From: Corynebacterium sp. CNJ-954
Lineage (GTDB): Bacteria > Actinomycetota > Actinomycetes > Mycobacteriales > Mycobacteriaceae
Length of the DNA: 64,000 nt
Direction of reading: 5' to 3'
NCBI RefSeq assembly: GCF_001942345.1
Contig: NZ_MKKI01000003.1
Location: forward strand, 1-64,000
Shown here: in pieces, positions 17,568 through 27,257 of the stretch
Position numbering within the stretch: the stretch's first letter is position 1
Layout: each line of letters begins with the position of its first letter
Notes under the pieces: model-generated
The model's input: the letters and a program-made list of their open reading frames with translations, nothing else
Database searches by the model: none
What the model was told of the DNA's origin: nothing
Program-made: the position numbers and the translations under genes

Positions 17568-20500
17568 CTACGGCGTGGTGCCGTGGATGTAGCCGAAGCG
17601 GTGCTCCGTGGTCGTCACGGCCTGCTCCAGCAGCATCGGCAGCAACTCGCGGCGACCGTCCGGAAGAACGGGGCGGTCGAGCACGACGGAACCGGACCGC
17701 GCGGCGGCCTCGTAGAGGCCCTCGTCGACGTCACCGAGGGTGCGGATCCGCACACTGGGCTGGACACCGATTTCTGCGGCGAACTCGGTGTCGGAGACCA
17801 TGCGGATCCGGTTGGCCAGCTCGCCCATCTCCGACGCGACGGACGCCGCTGCGGAGACGTCGAGTCTGGTCCCGGTCACTGATGCGCCGAGGTAGAGTCG
17901 CAGCAGGTCACGGAGGTTGGCGTTCGTGCCGATGCGTACGCGCAGCGGCTCCAGCAGCGGCCGGTAACGGAAGACGTTGGACTCCACCACCAGGGCTGTC
18001 CGGTCGTGTTCGATACCGAACTCGGAGGTCCAGGCCTGCGCGTCCGACTCTGCGGCGCGTCGGAGCCACCGGTGGTCGTCCTCGGTGAGCACCGGATGTG
18101 CCATGCCGTGGAACTCGCGCAGCATCTGGGTGATTTCAGTGGAGACGCTGCCGCTGTGGAGTTCGCTGATGTCTCCCTCAGCCCAGTATCCCTGCTGGGC
18201 GACGTAGTTCGGGCCACCTGCCTTGGCGCCGTTGCCGATAGAGGAGCCCTTCCAACCTCCGAAAGACTGACGCTGGACGATGGCGCCGGTGATGCCCCGC
18301 TCGACGTAGACGTTGCCGGCTTCGACCCGGTCGCGCCAGAAGGCCGTCTCGTCGCGGTCGATGGTGTGCAGGCCGGCGGTCAGACCGTATCCCGTGGAGT
18401 TCTGCCATTCGATGGCCTCTTCCAGCGTGTCGGCGTGCATGACGCCGGCGACCGGGCCGAAGCACTCGTGGGTGTGGAACCATGCGCCGGGGCGGACGTT
18501 GTCGCGGAGGCCGGGGCTCCACAGGGTGGCGTCATCCACGGTCCCGTTCAGCGGCTCGGGCTTCACCAGCCATTTCTCACCCTTGTCCAGCTTGGTGAGT
18601 CCGCGCAGGAGTTTGTCTCCGGCTGGTTCGATGATGCCGTTCATGTCGGTGGAGATGTCACTTCCCGGCCCGACATTCAGCGACTTCACGGCGTCGACGA
18701 GCTGTCCCATGAATCGTTTGGACTTGCCCATCGATCCCACGGTGATGATCAGTGACGCGGCGGAGCATTTCTGGCCCGCGTGTCCGTAGGCGGACGCCAG
18801 GATGTCGGACACCGCCAGGTCCGGGTCTGCGGCCGGGGTGACGATGATCGCGTTCTTCCCGGAGGTCTCGGCGTTGATGACCATCCGCGGATCCCAGGAA
18901 CGGAACAGCCGTGCAGTCTCGGAGCCGCCGGTGAAGATCACCGAGTCGATGTCCTCATGGGACACCAGGCGTTTACCTGCGTCCCCCTCGTCGGCGTTGA
19001 CGAGCTGCAGCATGTCCTCGGTGACACCTGCCTCCCGCAGGGCCTCGACGAAGACCTCCGCGATGCGCAGGGTCTGCGGCGCGGGTTTGATGATCACGCA
19101 GGCACCGGCGGCCAGTGCGGCCATGCAGCCGCCGACGGGAATCGCGATGGGGAAGTTCCACGGCGGGACGACGGCCACCGTCCGGTAGGGGGTGAAGGTG
19201 GAACCACGGTGGCGGTCGATCTTGCGCGCGGATTCCGCGTAGTAGCGGCAGAAGTCGATGGCCTCGGAGACCTCGGGGTCGGTTTCCGCCACGGTCTTGC
19301 CGGCCTCGTGGACGGCGGCAGCGATGAGACGGTGGCGGTTGTCGGCGAGCGCGTCCGCGGCACGGTCCAGTATCTCGGCGCGCTCGGCTCCGGTCTTGGA
19401 GGCCCAGGCCTCGTGTGCTCCCAGGGCGCGTTCGACAGCCTTGTCGACGACGGCGGGGTCAGTGACTTCCTCACTGACCACCGGACCAGGGTCGGACGAC
19501 GGGTCGACGATACGTGCCGCCCAGTCACGGTTGGCCGGCAGGTCAGAGTCCGTGTCCGGCTCGTTGACGAAGTTGCCGGGAACGCTGGCGGAGCGTGCCC
19601 CGAGCTTCCGACGGGATTCCTCTGTGCGGTCCTGCGTCCGACGGGGGCCTGCGTCGGTGGACCACCGTTCACGTACGGCGGCGAGGTAGCGTTCGCGCTG
19701 TCCCTCCATCGGGGTCATGCCTGTTTCTTCGTCGTTCTCGGGGGTGAACATGGCGTACAGGAAGTTCTGCTTGGCACCGTTCTCTTCGAGACGTCGGACG
19801 AGATAACTCACCGCGACGTCGAAGTTCTCCTTCTTGACGACCGGAGTGTACAGGATCACCTCGCCCACGACATCGCGTACCGCCTCGGCCTGCGCGGGCG
19901 CCATGCCCTGGAGCATCTCCGCGTCGATCTGGTCTTCGACGCCCCGCTCAACCGAGAGTTCGTGGGCCAGCGCCATGTGGAAGACGTTGTGGGTGGCCAC
20001 ACCGATGCGGATGGCGTCGGAGTGCTCCGGACGCAGTACCCAGTCGAGCAGTCGCAGATAGTTGGCGTCGACCTCCGCCTTCGTCAGGTACGGGGTCTGG
20101 GGCCAGTCGTGAAGTTCGGAGTCCACGCGCTCCATCGAGAGGTTCGCGCCCTTGACGATGCGGACCTTGATCTTTGCGCCGCCACGGTCACGACGTTTCC
20201 GGGCGAACTCGGTCAGCTGACGGAGGGCGTCGAAGGAGTCGGGCAGGTACGCCTGAAGGACGATGCCTGCCTCAAGCTCGAGGAACTCGTCCTCGTCCAG
20301 CAGTTCGGTGAAGATCCTCAGGGTGAGGTCGAGGTCCTTGTACTCCTCCATGTCCATGTTGATGAAGGGATGAGGTGAACGCTTCATGGCCTCGCGGTAG
20401 AGCGGCCGGAGCCGCTCTTTGAGGCGTTCGGTGGATCCGTCGAGGTCCCAGTGATTCAGCTGGGACACCACGGCGGAGGGTTTGACGCTGACGTAGTCGA

Positions 20501-21062
20501 CCCTGGGGTTGCGTACCAGGTCGATGAGGTCGTCGCGCCGGCGGACGGCCTCGTCCTCACCGAGGACGGCCTCGCCCAGGAGGTTGATGTTGAGACGGAA
20601 CCCGGATTCGCGGGCGTTGTCCAGCATCTTGTCCATCGTCGTCCCTTCGGCGTCGAGGACCAGGTGGCCCACGACGGAGCGTAGGTACGAGCGTGCGATG
20701 GGCATCACGATCTGGGGGAGCAGCGGCGCGGCGATCGAACCAGCCGTCATGAGGATCTGGTCGACGACGCCGAGGAAGCCGGGGACCGGCGCCTGCCGCT
20801 TGACGGGGTGGGCAATCTTGGCGAATTCTTCTGCGGCGACCTTGTTGTCCTCGGGACGGGCGACGCGGTCAACGAAGCTGAAGGTGAATTCCACGCCGCT
20901 GGGTTCGTGGACCATGTCCGCGAGTTGCTTGGTCGACTTGCTGGTTTCCTTCACCTGCAACCAGGTGTCGGCGAGATCGAGAGACTTCTTGACCACGGCC
21001 TCCACGTCGTCGGCGTGCTCTGGACGGGTGGTTGCGGCGGCTGGGGACGTGTTCGGGGACAT
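17568..21062 (-). CDS. putA: Bifunctional proline dehydrogenase / P5C dehydrogenase (PutA)
   Basis: 1164 residues oxidising proline to glutamate in two steps with FAD then NAD+. PRODH domain ~residues 80-480 (VDYVSVKPSAV, INMDMEEYKDLDLT, VRIVKGANL, VATHNVFHMALA). ALDH domain ~520-1000 (VAVVPPWNFPIAIPVGG, VIFTGGSETARLF, catalytic Cys in YGHAGQKCSAAS at ~766). The ~160-residue C-terminal part is the substrate-channel domain of actinobacterial PutA. No N-terminal ribbon-helix-helix DNA-binding domain, so it is unlikely to be its own repressor. AGGAGG precedes the ATG. Confidence 0.96.
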   Translation of the reverse strand: MSPNTSPAAATTRPEHADDVEAVVKKSLDLADTWLQVKETSKSTKQLADMVHEPSGVEFTFSFVDRVARPEDNKVAAEEFAKIAHPVKRQAPVPGFLGVVDQILMTAGSIAAPLLPQIVMPIARSYLRSVVGHLVLDAEGTTMDKMLDNARESGFRLNINLLGEAVLGEDEAVRRRDDLIDLVRNPRVDYVSVKPSAVVSQLNHWDLDGSTERLKERLRPLYREAMKRSPHPFINMDMEEYKDLDLTLRIFTELLDEDEFLELEAGIVLQAYLPDSFDALRQLTEFARKRRDRGGAKIKVRIVKGANLSMERVDSELHDWPQTPYLTKAEVDANYLRLLDWVLRPEHSDAIRIGVATHNVFHMALAHELSVERGVEDQIDAEMLQGMAPAQAEAVRDVVGEVILYTPVVKKENFDVAVSYLVRRLEENGAKQNFLYAMFTPENDEETGMTPMEGQRERYLAAVRERWSTDAGPRRTQDRTEESRRKLGARSASVPGNFVNEPDTDSDLPANRDWAARIVDPSSDPGPVVSEEVTDPAVVDKAVERALGAHEAWASKTGAERAEILDRAADALADNRHRLIAAAVHEAGKTVAETDPEVSEAIDFCRYYAESARKIDRHRGSTFTPYRTVAVVPPWNFPIAIPVGGCMAALAAGACVIIKPAPQTLRIAEVFVEALREAGVTEDMLQLVNADEGDAGKRLVSHEDIDSVIFTGGSETARLFRSWDPRMVINAETSGKNAIIVTPAADPDLAVSDILASAYGHAGQKCSAASLIITVGSMGKSKRFMGQLVDAVKSLNVGPGSDISTDMNGIIEPAGDKLLRGLTKLDKGEKWLVKPEPLNGTVDDATLWSPGLRDNVRPGAWFHTHECFGPVAGVMHADTLEEAIEWQNSTGYGLTAGLHTIDRDETAFWRDRVEAGNVYVERGITGAIVQRQSFGGWKGSSIGNGAKAGGPNYVAQQGYWAEGDISELHSGSVSTEITQMLREFHGMAHPVLTEDDHRWLRRAAESDAQAWTSEFGIEHDRTALVVESNVFRYRPLLEPLRVRIGTNANLRDLLRLYLGASVTGTRLDVSAAASVASEMGELANRIRMVSDTEFAAEIGVQPSVRIRTLGDVDEGLYEAAARSGSVVLDRPVLPDGRRELLPMLLEQAVTTTEHRFGYIHGTTP

Positions 21063-21155
21063 GGGTGCCTCCTGTCGGGGCGGCGTACCGGCCCGGGTAA
21101 ATCAGTGACGGTGGACGTGCTGGTCAGCTGGGTGGTCACTCTGTAGCGGGAGGAC

Positions 21156-21177
21156 GGTCTCCGACCGGTCGGAGACC
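21156..21177. promoter_or_regulatory. Perfect 22-bp palindrome upstream of putA
   Basis: GGTCTCCGACC (21156-21166) abuts its exact reverse complement (21167-21177) with no spacer, 94 bp before the putA ATG. It is a candidate operator for a dimeric regulator of proline catabolism; alternatively a leader hairpin. Confidence 0.45.
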
Positions 21178-21404
21178 TGTCGGTGCCATGAGATCGCATG
21201 ACGGTAGGTGGTGCAGCACGGTGCTCCTCACTCTCGTCGTATGCGTCCGGAAGTGGGTCCGGACGGCGGTGTCGTTCTGTATCCACGGCGCGCAAGGGCA
21301 GAGGAGAGTGGGCGCGCGGGTGATGTGGGGCCCGAGCCTACGCCCACGGCAGATGCAGTGCCGGTGACGCAGCGACGTCGGGTGTGCCCGGCGACCACCC
21401 TTGT

Positions 21405-21434
21405 GTATTATCTGACTGATCAGTCAAATAATAC
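21405..21434. promoter_or_regulatory. TetR-type operator before the tetR gene
   Basis: Half-sites GTATTATCTGACTGA and TCAGTCAAATAATAC form a 30-bp inverted repeat with one mismatched pair (14 of 15). It lies 32 bp before the regulator's ATG and likely covers its promoter, so autorepression is expected. The core is TGACTGATCAGTCA. Confidence 0.75.
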
Positions 21435-21466
21435 GGACGGCGGAGCACATCGACGGAGGGCTACAT

Positions 21467-22060
21467 ATGGCACGCAGGACGGACCCGGAGGAAGTGGCAC
21501 GGAAGAAGTCGCGGATCGCGGACGAAGCCGCGCGTCTCTTCGCCACACAGGGATTCGAGAACACCAGCGTGGCGCAGATAGCGGCCGCTGTCGGCACCAG
21601 TCCGGCGAGCATCTTCTACTACTTCCCGGACAAGGCGTCGTTGTTCCGTGCCCCGTTCGAGCAGGACGTCCCGGCCGCTGAACGGCTGGTCGCGGAACAC
21701 TCCGATGCCGCGGACCCGCTGGAGGCGATCCTCGCGATCGTCGATGCGCTGGCATCAGAGGCCGCCTACCCCTATGCGCAGGGAATGCTGGTGGAGTCGC
21801 TACGCAGGATGGGGCACGACCCGGAACTCATCGCGGCATCAGAGCAGGCCGCCGCGACCCAACGTGCCGGCCTTGCCGCGCTGATCTCCCGAGCGATGCA
21901 GGACGGCCAGGTCGACCAGACGTTGGACCCCTCTTTCGCCGCGCGGTGGGTGCTCACGATCATCGACGCCTGCTACCTCAACGCGGAACCGGGGCGGTCG
22001 CCGTCACCCGAGGTGCGCCGGACCGTCCTGGGGTACCTGAAAGGAACAGACCATGAGTGA
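21467..22060 (+). CDS. TetR/AcrR-family transcriptional repressor
   Basis: 197 residues. The N-terminal HTH (residues ~10-55) reads IADEAARLFATQGFENTSVA then PASIFYYFPDKASLFRAPFE, a typical TetR DNA-binding domain; the rest is the helical ligand domain. GGAGGG precedes the ATG. The start overlaps nothing, but the stop overlaps the next gene by 8 bp, so the YqeB-like membrane protein is the most direct regulated partner along with the regulator itself. Ligand unknown. Confidence 0.9.
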   Translation: MARRTDPEEVARKKSRIADEAARLFATQGFENTSVAQIAAAVGTSPASIFYYFPDKASLFRAPFEQDVPAAERLVAEHSDAADPLEAILAIVDALASEAAYPYAQGMLVESLRRMGHDPELIAASEQAAATQRAGLAALISRAMQDGQVDQTLDPSFAARWVLTIIDACYLNAEPGRSPSPEVRRTVLGYLKGTDHE

Positions 22061-22735
22061 CCGGAGCGACACGACCACAGTGCGGATCCCCGCGGGGTAC
22101 ACGGTGACCTTCACCGTCGGCGGGGCGGTGGTCGGGCTGGTCGCCGCGTTCATCGTCGGGCCGCTGGTGGGCTGGTTGATCGGACTGATCGGTGATGCGC
22201 CGGGACCCTTGCGTCTCGCCGCCGAACTGCCGTTCATCGGGGCTCTTCCCGTCCTGGCGGTGCTCGGTGCGGTGGCTGGTTTCGTCATCGTCGCGTCCTG
22301 GTCTGACGGTGCCGGGTCGATCGACGTGGGGGAGGACGGGATCACGGTGCGCTCGAAGGACGCTGACCGGCACATACCCAGGGCCTGTGCGCGCCGGGTG
22401 ATCGCCGAGAAGAAGGAACTGATCGTCCTCGACGAGGGGACACGCGAGGTGTTCCGTGGCCCGGTCGAGGACGAGATGCTCGCGGGCCTGCGGGCGGCCT
22501 GCGGGACCACGGCTACCCGGAGCTGGAGACGGTCGACCCGTACTCGCGGGAGTACACCACCTGGGTGGAAGGCGACGGGCGCCTGGATGGTGAGGCCGAG
22601 GACCTGCTGCGGGCCAGGCGTCGGGCGCTGGCGGATGACAGGCCCGGTGCGGCCGAGGAGGCGTTGGAGGGCCTCCGCCGCCGCGGAATCATGGTGCGGG
22701 ACCGCGAGGGACGGCAGCAGTACCGTCGCCTCTAG
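22053..22735 (+). pseudogene. YqeB-like two-helix membrane protein, frameshifted (possible sequencing error)
   Basis: Starts MSDRSDTTTVRIPAGYTVTF, with two membrane segments (~residues 22-45 and ~68-88) and a following cytoplasmic PH-like domain (SWSDGAGSIDVGEDGITV, KELIVLDEGTREVFRG). Near 22498 the frame breaks. Adding one C gives RAALRDHGYPELETVDPYSR, EDLLRARRRALADDRPGAAE and a natural stop at 22733-22735, a 227-residue protein. The restored C-terminus resembles the YqeB family. It is translationally coupled to the tetR gene. Function unknown. Confidence 0.72.
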
Positions 22736-22744
22736 ATCGTCGTC

Positions 22745-24352
22745 CTACCCGGCCGGATACTCCATCGGTGCTCCGGGCCCGAGTGGGACGCCCAGTGCCC
22801 ACCAGGCGAGGAAGAGCAGGAACCAGCCCAGCATCATCGTCAGGCAGTAGGGGATCGTCATCGACATCAGGGTGCCGAGGCCGGCCCTCTTGTAGTAGCG
22901 GAGCAGGAAGGCGAACGCCATGGCGAAGTAGGGGTTCATCGGGGTGACGATGCTGGTCGTCGAGTCGCCGATACGGTACAGCATCTGTGTGACCTCGGGG
23001 GAGATGCCGATGTACATCATCATCGGCACAACGATGGGCGCCATCAGAGCCCACTGCGCCGAACCGGAGGTGATCATCATGTTGAGGAAGGCCACCATCA
23101 GGACGAAGCAGGCGAACAGCACGGGGGTGGGAAGGTCCCAGCTCTGCAGCAGGTCCGAGCCCTTGATCGACAACCAGATGCCCAGGTTTGACGCCTCGAA
23201 CCAGGCGATGAACTGGGAGACCACGAAGAACAGCACGAGCATCGGCAACATCGTCTGCAGGCCCTTGGCCATGAAGTCCGGGATGTCGGTGGCCTTCGTG
23301 ATGCTCTTGACGGTCAGCCCGTACACGGTGCCCAGCAGGAAGAACCCCACCGAGATGGGGACCGCGATGTCGGTGATCAGCGGGCTCTCCATGACGGCAC
23401 CACCGTCACCCTGCAGCGGCGAGCCGGGGACGAACAGAAGAGCGAAGTAGACCGCGAGAAAGACGGCACCGGCGAGTCCGGCGAGCTTGAGACCGCCGCG
23501 TTCGCTGTCTTTCAGTGTCAGGTCGGTGACGACGTGACCGTCGTCGTCCGTGAAGTTGACCTCGTCGTAATTGATGTCGTCGTGATCGACGATCTGGTGG
23601 ATCTTCTTGTCCATGAACAGTTCGGTCAGCGCCGTGATGATCAGCGCGAGAACGACCGAGGAAGCGATCACGAAGTAGTAGTTCGCCAGGGGGTTCACCA
23701 CGTACTCCGGGTCCACGAGTTGTGCGGCGCTGGTCGACAGTCCGGCAAGCAGGACGTCGGTGATGTTGAGCAGGAGCGAGGCGTCGAAACCGGCTGCTGC
23801 GGCGGCGAAGGCGACGATCGCGCCCACGATGGGTGACCGTCCCAGGGCGTTGAACGCCATCGCTCCGAGGGGGATGATCACGATGAAGATGGCGTCTGAG
23901 GCGATGGAGCCGGTGACACCGGCCAGGGCGACGGCGAACGTCAGGGTCTTGGGACCCGTCCGGGCCACCATGGACCGCACTGCCGCGGAGATGAGGCCGG
24001 AATGCTCGGCCACCGCGACACCGAGCATCACGGTGATGATCACGCCGAGAGGCGGGAACGAGGTGAAGTTCGTGACGGCCTCGGAGACGATCAGCTGTAG
24101 ACCGTCGGTACTCAGGAGGTTGACGACCTCGACGTCGTCACCGGACTGGGGGTCGGTGGCATGCATCCCGATGAGTGACCCCAGCCAGCTCGCCACCAGG
24201 ACGATTCCGGCCAGGCACACGAAAAGCCAGAACGGGTTCGGCAGGAGATTGCCGAGACGTTCCACCCACCCGAGGATGCCGGGGGTACGGCCGTTCTTCT
24301 TCTCCGACGTCTTTACCGTCTCCGACAAGGTCGGGGTCTCCTGTGGCGTCAT
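22745..24352 (-). CDS. AbgT-family transporter
   Basis: 535-residue membrane protein, about 10-12 helices, of the AbgT family (p-aminobenzoyl-glutamate uptake; MtrF/YdaH members export sulfonamides). Landmarks: [57 protein letters not shown] and [25 protein letters not shown] at 24352 is preferred over one 72 bases upstream, which would run over the divergent ftsE promoter. No clear Shine-Dalgarno. Direction of transport cannot be told. Confidence 0.87.
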   Translation of the reverse strand: MTPQETPTLSETVKTSEKKNGRTPGILGWVERLGNLLPNPFWLFVCLAGIVLVASWLGSLIGMHATDPQSGDDVEVVNLLSTDGLQLIVSEAVTNFTSFPPLGVIITVMLGVAVAEHSGLISAAVRSMVARTGPKTLTFAVALAGVTGSIASDAIFIVIIPLGAMAFNALGRSPIVGAIVAFAAAAAGFDASLLLNITDVLLAGLSTSAAQLVDPEYVVNPLANYYFVIASSVVLALIITALTELFMDKKIHQIVDHDDINYDEVNFTDDDGHVVTDLTLKDSERGGLKLAGLAGAVFLAVYFALLFVPGSPLQGDGGAVMESPLITDIAVPISVGFFLLGTVYGLTVKSITKATDIPDFMAKGLQTMLPMLVLFFVVSQFIAWFEASNLGIWLSIKGSDLLQSWDLPTPVLFACFVLMVAFLNMMITSGSAQWALMAPIVVPMMMYIGISPEVTQMLYRIGDSTTSIVTPMNPYFAMAFAFLLRYYKRAGLGTLMSMTIPYCLTMMLGWFLLFLAWWALGVPLGPGAPMEYPAG

Positions 24353-24465
24353 GGGGCAGCAGACTACCAACGCGGCAGGGGCCGTGCAGGAAATGTACAG
24401 AAATAGACTTGTCACAGCAGTCACATCTGTTTCTTTTGTCCCACGAGGTCAGGTACGGTAGCGAC

Positions 24466-25155
24466 GTGATCACATTCGACAAGGTCAGCAAGACATACCG
24501 GACATCCACCCGGCCTGCATTGCAGGACATCTCGGTCGAGATCGAGAAAGGGGAGTTCGTCTTCCTCATCGGCCCCAGTGGGTCGGGCAAGTCGACTTTC
24601 CTGCAGCTCATGATCCGGGAGGAGGAGGTTGACGCCGGCGAACTCCACGTCGCCGACTTCCACGTCAACACCCTGCCCAAGCGGAAGACCCCTCAGCTGC
24701 GGCAGAAGATCGGATACGTCTTCCAGGACTTCCGGCTGCTGCCGAACAAGAATGTCTACGACAACGTCGCGTTCGCGCTGGAGGTGACCGGTCGACGCCG
24801 GGACGCCATCGAGAAAACCGTCCCCGAGGTTCTGGACATGGTCGGCCTCGCGGGTAAGGGACAGCGGATGCCCGATGAACTCTCCGGCGGTGAGCAGCAG
24901 CGTGTCGCGATCGCCCGCGCCACGGCGAACCGTCCTCTCGTCCTGCTCGCCGACGAGCCCACCGGCAACCTGGATCCGGACACTTCGGCAGAGATCATGG
25001 CGCTGCTCAACCGCATCAACCGCGGAGGGACCACCGTCGTCATGAGTACCCACGACGACGTCGCCGTCGACTCCATGCGCCGCCGCGTGCTGGAACTGTC
25101 CAACGGAAAGCTCGTCCGCGACGACGCCCACGGCATCTACGCCGTCGGGCGCTAG
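24466..25155 (+). CDS. ftsE: Cell division ATP-binding protein FtsE
   Basis: 229-residue ABC ATPase that works with FtsX to activate peptidoglycan hydrolysis at the septum. Walker [10 protein letters not shown] (~35-43), signature [14 protein letters not shown] (~140), Walker [14 protein letters not shown], switch His in [11 protein letters not shown] at 24466 ([13 protein letters not shown]) gives the normal FtsE length. Ends 15 bp before ftsX. Confidence 0.96.
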   Translation: MITFDKVSKTYRTSTRPALQDISVEIEKGEFVFLIGPSGSGKSTFLQLMIREEEVDAGELHVADFHVNTLPKRKTPQLRQKIGYVFQDFRLLPNKNVYDNVAFALEVTGRRRDAIEKTVPEVLDMVGLAGKGQRMPDELSGGEQQRVAIARATANRPLVLLADEPTGNLDPDTSAEIMALLNRINRGGTTVVMSTHDDVAVDSMRRRVLELSNGKLVRDDAHGIYAVGR

Positions 25156-25170
25156 GGAAGGAACACGACC

Positions 25171-26073
25171 ATGAAAATCCGTTTCGTCCTCAAGGAAGCC
25201 TTCGCGGGCCTGACCCGTAATGTGACGATGACCGTCGCGATGGTCATCACCACCGCCATTTCCCTGGCCCTGCTGGCCACCGGTGTGCTGATCACCAACA
25301 TGACCGCCGACACCAAGGAGCTCTACCTCGACCGGATCGAGGTGATGGTCCAGCTCGACGACGAGATCTCCGCCAACGACCTCGACTGCTCCAGTGACGT
25401 CTGCAAGGACATCCGGGACACTCTCGAGAACGACGATGACGTCGAGTCGGTGACCTTCCGCAACAAGGACCAGAGCTACGAGCGGTTCGTGGAACTCTTC
25501 GGCCAGTCCGACCCCGTCCTCGTCGAACAGACCTCGCAGGACGCCTTCCCGGCGGCGCTGCATGTGCGTCTGGCCGACCCGTTGGACACCAGCCCCATCG
25601 ACGAGATCGCCGAAAAGCCCGGAGTGGCGACCATCGTCGACCAGCAGGACGACCTGCGCGGGGCGACGCAGAACCTCGACGCCGTGCGCAACGCCAGCTT
25701 CGTCCTCGCCGCAGTGCAGGCGGTCGCCGCGGTCTTCCTGATCATGAACATGGTGCAGCTCGCGGCATTCTCCCGCCGGCATGAAACCAGCATCATGCGC
25801 ATGGTGGGGGCGACCCGGTGGTACACCCAGGCGCCGTTCATCCTGGAAGCGGTGCTGGCGTCCCTCATCGGCTCGCTGCTGTCGGTGGGTGCGCTGCTGC
25901 TCGGGAAGAGTTTCCTTCTGGACCAGGCACTGGGGTCGTTGTACGACGCGAACCTGATCGCCAGAATCACCGCCACCGACATATGGCTGGTCTCTCCGTT
26001 CATCATCGTGGCGGGAGCACTCGTCGCCGGGGTGACTGCGCAGGTCACACTGCGCTGGTACGTGAAGAAGTAA
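25171..26073 (+). CDS. ftsX: Cell division protein FtsX
   Basis: 300 residues, four membrane helices: one near residues 20-45, a ~125-residue extracytoplasmic domain with one CxxxxC pair (DCSSDVC), then three C-terminal helices. GGAAGGAA precedes ATG. Forms the membrane partner of FtsE; the external domain is where RipC-type hydrolases dock in mycobacteria. Confidence 0.95.
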   Translation: MKIRFVLKEAFAGLTRNVTMTVAMVITTAISLALLATGVLITNMTADTKELYLDRIEVMVQLDDEISANDLDCSSDVCKDIRDTLENDDDVESVTFRNKDQSYERFVELFGQSDPVLVEQTSQDAFPAALHVRLADPLDTSPIDEIAEKPGVATIVDQQDDLRGATQNLDAVRNASFVLAAVQAVAAVFLIMNMVQLAAFSRRHETSIMRMVGATRWYTQAPFILEAVLASLIGSLLSVGALLLGKSFLLDQALGSLYDANLIARITATDIWLVSPFIIVAGALVAGVTAQVTLRWYVKK

Positions 26074-26078
26074 GAAGG

Positions 26079-26084
26079 TAGACT
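26079..26084 (+). promoter_or_regulatory. smpB -10 element
   Basis: TAGACT ends 10 nt before the smpB ATG; suggests an additional, nearly leaderless promoter at the ftsX-smpB junction. Confidence 0.45.
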
Positions 26085-26094
26085 TCTTCGGGCT

Positions 26095-26646
26095 ATGGCG
26101 AAGAAGAGCACACCGGTGGACTCCGGACGTAAAAAGGGCGAGAAGGCCGCCAAGCCGGGGAAAGCCGGCACGAAGAACGGTGGCCCGCTCGTCGTCGCCA
26201 CCAACCGTAAGGCCCGCCACAACTACCGCATCCTCGATACCGTCGAAGCCGGGGTCGCCCTGGTCGGAACCGAGGTCAAGGCACTGCGTGAGGGCAAGGC
26301 GTCCCTGGTGGATGCTTTCGCCACCATTGACGACGGCGAGGTGTGGCTGCGCAACCTCCACATCCCCGAGTACGCGCAGGGGACGTGGACGAACCACGCG
26401 CCACGTCGGGTCCGCAAACTCCTGCTCCACCGTGGTGAGATCGACTCGCTGATGGGGAAAGTCCGGGACGGGAACAACACCCTGGTCCCGTTGCAGCTCT
26501 ACTTCGTCTCAGGACGGTTGAAGGTTGAGCTGGCCTTGGCCACCGGTAAGCAGGACTACGACAAGCGTCAGGACATCAAGCGGCGTACCGAGGAGCGTGA
26601 GGCGACCCGTGAGCTGGGGCGCCGGATCAAGGGAATAAAGGGCTGA
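26095..26646 (+). CDS. smpB: SsrA-binding protein SmpB
   Basis: 183 residues. An N-terminal Lys/Gly-rich extension of ~30 residues precedes the OB-fold core ([49 protein letters not shown]) and the C-terminal basic tail that enters the decoding centre ([20 protein letters not shown]). It partners the ssrA RNA encoded just downstream in trans-translation. Confidence 0.96.
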   Translation: MAKKSTPVDSGRKKGEKAAKPGKAGTKNGGPLVVATNRKARHNYRILDTVEAGVALVGTEVKALREGKASLVDAFATIDDGEVWLRNLHIPEYAQGTWTNHAPRRVRKLLLHRGEIDSLMGKVRDGNNTLVPLQLYFVSGRLKVELALATGKQDYDKRQDIKRRTEEREATRELGRRIKGIKG

Positions 26647-26655
26647 GTCACCAGG

Positions 26656-26685
26656 TTGACTGGGGTAACTCACCCGAACTAGGAT
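26656..26685 (+). promoter_or_regulatory. ssrA promoter
   Basis: TTGACT (26656-26661), 18-bp spacer, TAGGAT (26680-26685): a near-consensus housekeeping promoter about 50 bp before the mature tmRNA 5' end. Confidence 0.65.
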
Positions 26686-26734
26686 GAGTCATCCTGCCAC
26701 CGCCGAGCTTTCCGGTGACGGGGATGCACCACAA

Positions 26735-27112
26735 GGGGTCGATCAGGTTTCGACTTCGTGCATTGAGCCAGGGGAAGCGTGCCGGTGCAGGCTGGAGACC
26801 ACCGTAAGCGTCGCAGCAACCTATAGGCGCCGAGAAGAACACTCAGCGCGACTACGCCCTCGCTGCCTAATCAGCGACCGCGTGTCTGTCAGCCCGGGTA
26901 GGTCCCTGACCCGGTCACTGGCATCAGCTAAGGGACTTGACGCTACCGTCCTGTCGTTCGGGCGAGTAGCGGACATTTCAGAGCGACTGGGCTCATCGTC
27001 CGGGCACGTCCGCATGACCCGGAGAGCCGAGCAGAGATGACCGCGGACTGCGCACGGAGAAGCCCTGGCGAGGTCTCGAAGGACCCGGGTTCAATTCCCG
27101 GCGGCTCCACCG
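26735..27112 (+). ncRNA. ssrA: tmRNA
   Basis: Acceptor stem GGGGTCG (26735) pairs with CGGCTCC (27102-27108); the T-arm reads GGGTTCAATTCCC. The resume codon GCC is at 26829 and the tag frame encodes AEKNTQRDYALAA followed by TAA at 26868-26870, close to the C. glutamicum tag. The alanine-tRNA-like ends and the mRNA-like segment are both present. CCA is only partly encoded (ACCG). Rescues stalled ribosomes with SmpB. Confidence 0.96.
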
Positions 27113-27118
27113 AGAGAT

Positions 27119-27151
27119 CCCCTGACCTGTAATTTCTGGTCAGGGGGTTTT
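27119..27151 (+). terminator. Intrinsic terminator of ssrA
   Basis: CCCCTGACC and GGTCAGGGG form a 9-bp stem around a 10-base loop, followed by GTTTTCTTG. Confidence 0.85.
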
Positions 27152-27257
27152 CTTGTTCAGGTCAGGGTCGGGGGTGGAGGTATCCGGGGGAGAGAATGTG
27201 CTTATAATCCTGTCGTTGTTTCATGTCGGAGTCTGTTCACCGAGCCCAGGAGTTTCC

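Larger units (their letters stand above)
21063..21466. other. 404-base putA/tetR intergenic region
   Basis: No gene seen. It contains the putA ribosome-binding site, a perfect 22-bp palindrome about 95 bp upstream of putA and the near-perfect 30-bp TetR-type operator at its right end; otherwise no repeat or RNA structure stands out. Confidence 0.6.

Noticed and set aside
24421..26430. 669-codon open frame opposite ftsE, ftsX and smpB
   Set aside because: Shadow of three conserved genes; no recognisable protein.
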